A program made the translations under genes and the position numbers. A DNA stretch of 9,784 nucleotides from Gammaproteobacteria bacterium (GTDB lineage Bacteria; Gemmatimonadota; Gemmatimonadetes; Longimicrobiales; Gaopeijiaceae): contig VYDD01000441.1 in NCBI GenBank assembly GCA_009843625.1, positions 1-9,784 of the forward strand, in the 5' to 3' direction. Positions 6,437 through 9,784 of the stretch are shown piece after piece (positions within the stretch are counted from its first letter, which is position 1; every line of letters begins with the position of its first letter). Under the pieces are notes generated by a model. That model was not told the origin of the DNA, searched no databases, and was given only the letters and a program-made list of their open reading frames with translations.

Positions 6437-7668
6437 ACCTTCCACCATCGTACGCGCGCCTCCCCGCCGGCGGATGCATCGCCGTCGCCTCGATGTTCGT
6501 GGGATTCGCGGCGGGATGTGGCCCGGAGGATGTCGGCCCCACCCCCATCGTCCAGGACAGCGCCGGTGTGGAGCTCGTGCGCCACGGACCGCTGGCCGAC
6601 TATGGCCGCCCCGTCATTCCGGCAGAATACATCCTGACCATCGGCGACATGGAAGGGCCTCCCGAGATGCTCTTCGCGGAAGTGGCCGGGGTCGAGTTGC
6701 TGGACGACGGGACCATCGCCGTCCTCGACCGGGATGCGGCCGAGATACGGCAGTTCTCGCCGGACGGCTCCTTCCTCCGCCGCATCAGCCGCAGGGGCTC
6801 CGGACCGGGCGAGATCAGCGGCGATTTCACGGTCGGGCTGGTCGGCATCGGCGCAGGGCGCCTCCTGGTGCCCGACGCCATCAACCAGACCGTCACCATC
6901 TTCGACCGCGAAGGCGGCCTTCTCGAATCGCAGCCGTGGGACATCCTGCAGTCGTACATGCCCGAATGGAGGGCCGCGAGCGACACGACGCTGGCCGTGC
7001 ACCTGTGGTCGGCAACCGCCCCCTGGCACGTCCTGGCGCACAGGTCCGTTACCGGCGCACTGCTCGACACCCTGGCGGTATTCGCGGTCCGCCCGTCCTT
7101 CAACCCCGCGGACCAGCGCTTTCCGGTCTGGGCCGACATGCTCGTTTGGTCCACGCGCGAGCCGGACCAGGCCGTTGCCGGCTGGATGTCCGAGCCCTGG
7201 GTCATCCTCTTCCGGCGGGGCACACCCGTGCGCAGGATCTCATGGGAGCGCGACGAGGAACTGCTGACTGAGGAACAGCACGATATCCTCCTCGGCATCA
7301 TCGCCCGGAACATGGATCCGGGCGGAATCCCTCCGGACCTGCGCGCCCAGGTGCGCCTGCCCGAACGGCTGCCGGCGATGGCGGACATTGAAACGAGCGC
7401 GGAACTTGTCCTTGTCCAGCGCGTCCGGTCGGTGGAGAGGCTGGACCAGCGCATCACCTACGTCAACCGGGGACCGTCGGGCTTCGGCGGCCCGCTGTGG
7501 GACGTGTTCAGCTTCGAGGGCGACTACCGGGGCGTGCTGGATCTGGGTGCCCCGGCCGATGTGTTTGACATCCGGGGCGATACCATTCTGGGCGTGCGCG
7601 AGGACAGCCTCGGGGTTCAGCATCCGTTCCTGGCGCGGATACCGGCCGAACTGCGGGAAGGGCGCTGA
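6421..7668 (+). CDS. 6-bladed beta-propeller lipoprotein
   Basis: 415 residues from ATG 6421. The hydrophobic stretch ending FAAGC gives a likely lipid-modified C33. After that there are no further cysteines. The section YILTIGDMEG, then LDDGTIAVLDRDAAEIRQFS, then DGSFLRRISRRGSGPGEI (about 70-132) is the hallmark of the 6-bladed beta-propeller lipoproteins (6-bladed NHL-like family, PF17170 type) that are abundant in Bacteroidota and Gemmatimonadota. DREGGLLES and the closing FDIRGDTILGVRED segment look like further blades. No catalytic motif is visible; a ligand-binding or scaffold role on the cell surface is the usual guess. It is the last gene of the operon. GTG 6433 is an alternative start, because the good ribosome site lies 20 bases before the ATG. 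The stop TGA (7666-7668) abuts the stop of the convergent toxin gene with no spacer. Confidence 0.82.
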   Translation: MDRYVNLPPSYARLPAGGCIAVASMFVGFAAGCGPEDVGPTPIVQDSAGVELVRHGPLADYGRPVIPAEYILTIGDMEGPPEMLFAEVAGVELLDDGTIAVLDRDAAEIRQFSPDGSFLRRISRRGSGPGEISGDFTVGLVGIGAGRLLVPDAINQTVTIFDREGGLLESQPWDILQSYMPEWRAASDTTLAVHLWSATAPWHVLAHRSVTGALLDTLAVFAVRPSFNPADQRFPVWADMLVWSTREPDQAVAGWMSEPWVILFRRGTPVRRISWERDEELLTEEQHDILLGIIARNMDPGGIPPDLRAQVRLPERLPAMADIETSAELVLVQRVRSVERLDQRITYVNRGPSGFGGPLWDVFSFEGDYRGVLDLGAPADVFDIRGDTILGVREDSLGVQHPFLARIPAELREGR

Positions 7669-8055
7669 TCAGAGCAGCCGAATCGGTCCCGGATAACGCC
7701 CGATGACCGGATCGAGCGTAAGCAGCGTCAGCCCTTCGATCTGAGCCTGTGCCACCAGCATCCGGTCGAAGGGATCGCTGTTGATCGGGGGCAGCAGGTC
7801 CGCCGCCACGGCGTGGGAGCCGGAGACGGGCAGCTCCGTGTACGCGTTCTCGAGCAGACCCCGTCGCAGCAGGCGCGGATCGACGCGGTAGTCGTCTCGC
7901 CCCAGCCCGTTCTTGATCGCGACCTCCCATAGGGATGCGGCGCTGAACGCGAGTTCCGAATCGGGATCCTCCAGAATCGTGCGCGCGACGCTCGGAAGCC
8001 GCTCCGGCATGCCCGCGGCATAGAGCAGCAGGTGGGTGTCGAGAAGAAACGTCAT
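7669..8055 (-). CDS. vapC: VapC-type PIN-domain toxin ribonuclease
   Basis: 128 residues, normal for the family. PIN-domain landmarks are in order: LLDTHLLLY (D6), SAASLWEVAIKNGLG (E44), DPFDRMLVAQA (D97) and LLTLD (D115). These four acidic positions form the Mg/Mn-binding active site, so the toxin looks intact. VapC toxins cleave RNA, often initiator tRNA or rRNA, when their antitoxin is degraded; the target here cannot be read from sequence. The ATG overlaps the antitoxin's TGA (ATGA), so the two are translationally coupled. The H-x-DPFD spacing is slightly altered: NSDPFD replaces the commoner HxDPFD. The gene is convergent with and directly touching the beta-propeller gene. Confidence 0.92.
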   Translation of the reverse strand: MTFLLDTHLLLYAAGMPERLPSVARTILEDPDSELAFSAASLWEVAIKNGLGRDDYRVDPRLLRRGLLENAYTELPVSGSHAVAADLLPPINSDPFDRMLVAQAQIEGLTLLTLDPVIGRYPGPIRLL

Positions 8056-8297
8056 GATCTGCCCTCGAACGATGCCTCGATCTGCTTCCTGCCCATGCGG
8101 TCGAAATCGGGTGGAAGCGTGACGTGTCCCGCGAGAAAGCCCAGACGCCGTGTCGCGCCGTCCTCGTTGTCCTCCACCGCGGTGACCTTGACCAGCGGGT
8201 TGCCCGCGCGGGCGATGATGAACGGCTCTCCCTCGACGGCCTCCCGCACCAGGCGCGAGAGGTGTGTCTTGGCCTCATGCATGTTGTAGGTGCGCAT
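8052..8297 (-). CDS. Phd/YefM-family antitoxin
   Basis: 81 residues. The N-terminus, MRTYNMHEAKTHLSRLVREA, matches the Phd/YefM DNA-binding fold, followed by EGEPFIIARAGNPLVKVTAV, a diagnostic segment of the family. The C-terminus (LGFLAGHVTLPPDFD...EASFEG) is the toxin-binding tail typical of Phd-type antitoxins paired with PIN toxins. It should neutralise VapC by blocking the active site and repress its own operon. A Shine-Dalgarno GGGAG (8306-8310 on this strand) stands 8 bases before the ATG, supporting this start. An inverted repeat just upstream is a candidate operator. It is the first gene of a two-gene unit. Confidence 0.92.
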   Translation of the reverse strand: MRTYNMHEAKTHLSRLVREAVEGEPFIIARAGNPLVKVTAVEDNEDGATRRLGFLAGHVTLPPDFDRMGRKQIEASFEGRS

Positions 8298-8322
8298 GAC
8301 GATGGCTCCCGGAAAGAGATGA

Positions 8323-8343
8323 ACTTAGGTCACTAAACTAAGT
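8323..8343 (-). promoter_or_regulatory. Inverted repeat, candidate antitoxin autorepression operator
   Basis: ACTTAG (8323-8328) and CTAAGT (8338-8343) form a perfect 6-bp inverted repeat with a 9-base spacer. A second overlapping palindrome, TTAG-GTCA-CTAA (8325-8336), shares the left arm. This AT-rich block is striking in a GC-rich window and lies 26 to 46 bases upstream of the antitoxin ATG, where Phd/YefM antitoxins bind to repress their own operon. Promoter boxes could not be assigned with confidence, though they probably overlap this site. Confidence 0.55.
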
Positions 8344-8352
8344 CCGATCCCT

Positions 8353-9072
8353 CTATCGCGCCAGCGGCGATGCCCCCGGATTGCGGATGACGTCGATGAT
8401 CTGCGCCAGGATGGAGAAGGCGATTTCCGCGGGGGTGCGCGCGCCGATTGAGAGCCCGACGGGGCTGTGGATGCGCGCGACGGCTTCAGGGGCGAAGCCG
8501 GCCTCGAGGAGGCGCTCCCGCCGCTGCCGCCGGGTGCGGCGTCCTCCCAGCGCGCCGATGTAGAAGGCGTCGCTTTCGAGGGCCGCGCTGAGGGCCGGGT
8601 CGTCGATCTTCGGGTCGTGGGCGAGCACCACCAGCGCGCTGCGCGCATCCAGCCCGATCCGCTCCAGCGCCTGGTCCGGCCAGGCCCGCACGAGCTCCGC
8701 GCCAGGGAAGCGCTCCCGGGTGGCGAACCCCTCGCGCGGATCGATGATGGTGGCCGGCAGGCCGACCTCGGGGGAGGTGCGCGCCAGCACCTGGGCGATG
8801 TGCACGGCGCCCACCACCAGCAGCCTGCGGGGCACCGTGTAGGGACGGAGGAGGACCGGGCCGTCGGCGGTCTCGGCCACCTGGGCTTCCTCGGCGCGAA
8901 GGGCGGCGTAGACCTGGTCCGCCGAGACGCCCGCGATGGTTCGCGGTTCGCGCGCTCCGGCAGGCCCGATTTCCACCAGTTCCTGGGCGCCGTCGCTCAG
9001 CCGGGTCGCGAGGACGACGCTTCGCCCCGACCGCTGTGCTTCGAGAAGAGTGTCGAGGAGGGCGCGTCGCAC
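8353..9072 (-). CDS. XdhC/CoxF-type protein, Rossmann (C-terminal) part
   Basis: 239 residues from GTG 9072. The C-terminal half is the XdhC Rossmann domain (PF13478 type): LLVVGAVHIA (84-93, nucleotide-binding turn), IIDPREGFATRERFP (109-123), VVLAHDPKIDDPAL (148-161), YIGALGGRRT (171-180) and IHSPVGLSIGARTPAEIAFS (201-220). The N-terminal 80 residues resemble a degenerate second XdhC_CoxI domain lacking its GSAPR, GCVE and CGG motifs. XdhC proteins bind molybdenum cofactor, help insert the sulfido ligand and load it into xanthine-dehydrogenase-family enzymes in the cytoplasm. The GTG lies one codon after the in-frame TGA of the preceding gene, so translation by re-initiation is likely; no independent ribosome site is visible. 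Together the two pieces equal one standard fused protein of about 354 residues. Confidence 0.88.
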   Translation of the reverse strand: MRRALLDTLLEAQRSGRSVVLATRLSDGAQELVEIGPAGAREPRTIAGVSADQVYAALRAEEAQVAETADGPVLLRPYTVPRRLLVVGAVHIAQVLARTSPEVGLPATIIDPREGFATRERFPGAELVRAWPDQALERIGLDARSALVVLAHDPKIDDPALSAALESDAFYIGALGGRRTRRQRRERLLEAGFAPEAVARIHSPVGLSIGARTPAEIAFSILAQIIDVIRNPGASPLAR

Positions 9073-9075
9073 GGA

Positions 9076-9417
9076 TCAGCGCACCGCTTCGACGTAGATC
9101 TCCACCTCTCCCCCGCAGGCGAGCCCGACTTCCCACGCCATCTCGTTGGTGACGCCGAACTTGAGCCGCTGCGGATCGCCCGACTCCATGACTTCCATGG
9201 CGGCATGGATGACCGCCGATTCCACGCATCCGCCGGAGACGGACCCGGTGAAGTCCCCGCCCTCGGCCACCGCCATGTGGCTGCCCGCGCGCCGCGGGGC
9301 CGAACCCCAGGTGCGCGTGACCGTCGCCAGCGCCACCCGGCGCCCCTCGCCAAGCCAGTTGGCGGCCTGCTCGAGGACCGGATCCGCGCTCGTGTGCCCT
9401 GCTGCCGATGGTGTCAT
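9076..9417 (-). CDS. XdhC/CoxI-domain protein, N-terminal part
   Basis: 113 residues. It is a complete XdhC_CoxI domain (PF02625): ALATVTRTWGSAPRRAG (29-45), GSVSGGCVESAV (58-69, with C64) and GLACGGEVEIYVE (98-110, with C101). The two cysteines are those implicated in cofactor handling by this family. ATG 9417 is chosen because homology starts just after it, a GGGG-rich purine stretch precedes it, and a promoter-like pair lies about 56 bases upstream. An in-frame ATG at 9477 would fall before that promoter's start site. Its TGA (9076-9078) is in the same frame as the next gene, with one intervening codon (TGA-TCC-GTG), so it may be a natural split or a recent nonsense mutation. It is divergent from moxR. 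Confidence 0.88.
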   Translation of the reverse strand: MTPSAAGHTSADPVLEQAANWLGEGRRVALATVTRTWGSAPRRAGSHMAVAEGGDFTGSVSGGCVESAVIHAAMEVMESGDPQRLKFGVTNEMAWEVGLACGGEVEIYVEAVR

Positions 9418-9472
9418 GGCCCCAAGTTGCCCCGACCGCCCGCGCGCGCGCAACGTTTTCCTGCTCTGTGCT

Positions 9473-9501
9473 ATCATATTTTCGGGCTGCCTCGATTTCA
9501 C
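9473..9501 (-). promoter_or_regulatory. Candidate sigma-70-like promoter for the xdhC pair
   Basis: On the minus strand GTGAAA (9496-9501, 4 of 6 against TTGACA) and TATGAT (9473-9478, 5 of 6 against TATAAT) are separated by 17 bases. Transcription would start near 9466, giving a leader of about 50 bases before ATG 9417. The surrounding intergenic region (9418-9523) is AT-richer than the window and also contains an alternating CG tract, CGCGCGCGCGC (9441-9451). It must also hold the moxR promoter, which I cannot place. Confidence 0.4.
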
Positions 9502-9523
9502 ATCCACAAGACTCAAGAAACAC

Positions 9524-9784
9524 ATGACCACCTCACCCAGACACGACATCGCCGCCATCCAGGACAAGATCCGCGAGGAGAGCGCCTTCGTGGATCGCCT
9601 GCTGGACGAAGTCGGGCGCGTGATCGTCGGCCAGCGCTACATGGTGGAGCGCCTGCTGATCGGCCTGCTCTCCGACGGGCACGTGCTGCTGGAGGGCGTC
9701 CCCGGGCTCGCCAAGACGCTGACCGTGCGCACGCTGGCGGCGGCCATCCGCACCTCCTTCCAGCGCATCCAGTTCACGCCCGAC
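9524..9784 (+). CDS. MoxR-family AAA+ ATPase (3' partial)
   Basis: The first 87 residues are visible and the right edge cuts the rest. After an amphipathic N-terminal helix come VIVGQRYMVERLLIGLLSDGHVLLEGVPGLAKT, with the Walker A motif GVPGLAKT at 58-65 (K64, T65), and then FQRIQFTPD, a conserved MoxR signature. MoxR ATPases are chaperone-like remodellers often encoded beside DUF58 and VWA proteins. The Walker region (EGVPGLAKT) fits the general MoxR/RavA group; CoxD partners of CoxE usually read EGPAGVGKT, so this is probably not the CoxE partner. The family is about 320-350 residues, so three quarters of the gene lies outside. The ribosome site is weak (AAGAA, 4 bases before the ATG). Confidence 0.92.
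   Translation, partial: MTTSPRHDIAAIQDKIREESAFVDRLLDEVGRVIVGQRYMVERLLIGLLSDGHVLLEGVPGLAKTLTVRTLAAAIRTSFQRIQFTPD

Noticed and set aside
7661..7680. Bidirectional terminator at the convergent gene ends (GCTG...CAGC)
   Set aside because: The stem is 4 bp and there is no T-run on either strand.
9418..9477. Longer xdhC start at ATG 9477
   Set aside because: The added residues show no family similarity and would lie upstream of the best promoter-like pair.
9524..9784. Right-end ATPase as CoxD, the partner of CoxE
   Set aside because: The Walker A context (EGVPGLAKT) and RIQFTPD fit general MoxR proteins rather than CoxD; the gene is also in a separate divergent unit.

Overview
The window is very GC-rich and gene-dense. 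It carries a TonB-dependent receptor with an N-terminal carboxypeptidase-regulatory-like domain and three exported beta-propeller lipoproteins, beside molybdenum-hydroxylase (CO/xanthine dehydrogenase) accessory genes. This style suggests a Gram-negative diderm, most likely Gemmatimonadota. That placement is an inference from gene style, not from a marker gene.

Layout, plus strand, left to right: (1) a CoxE-type von Willebrand A protein, cut by the left edge (2-1027); (2) after 3 bp, a TonB-dependent outer-membrane receptor (1031-3859); (3) a WD40-like (PD40/TolB-type) lipoprotein (3964-5181); (4) an NHL-repeat lipoprotein starting in a GTGA overlap (5178-6374); (5) a 6-bladed beta-propeller lipoprotein (6421-7668). 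These five genes are tightly packed and look like one transcription unit. On the minus strand, ending base-to-base against gene 5, lie a VapC-type PIN toxin (7669-8055) and its Phd/YefM-type antitoxin (8052-8297). Next come two pieces of an XdhC/CoxF-type molybdenum-cofactor accessory protein (8353-9072 and 9076-9417). A 106-bp divergent intergenic region then leads to a MoxR AAA+ ATPase cut by the right edge (9524-9784, plus).

Probable roles: CoxE and XdhC are maturation factors for molybdenum hydroxylases. The receptor and its three lipoproteins form a candidate outer-membrane uptake or sensing unit sitting between them. The toxin-antitoxin pair is a typical accessory module. MoxR is the general RavA/MoxR type rather than CoxD, so it probably opens a separate operon.

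Main oddities: (a) the receptor is stopped by an in-frame TAA 34 codons before its apparent natural end. The severed tail reads as a perfect final beta-strand and its own stop overlaps the next gene's ATG. The TAA sits where an EF-hand-like loop would have its last acidic residue. (b) The XdhC protein is split by a single in-frame TGA. (c) Two consecutive lipoprotein genes begin with in-frame tandem duplications of the start-codon region. (d) Cysteines in the mature exported proteins occur only in close pairs. No rRNA, tRNA, CRISPR array or transposase was seen, and no stretch above 300 bp lacks a gene.
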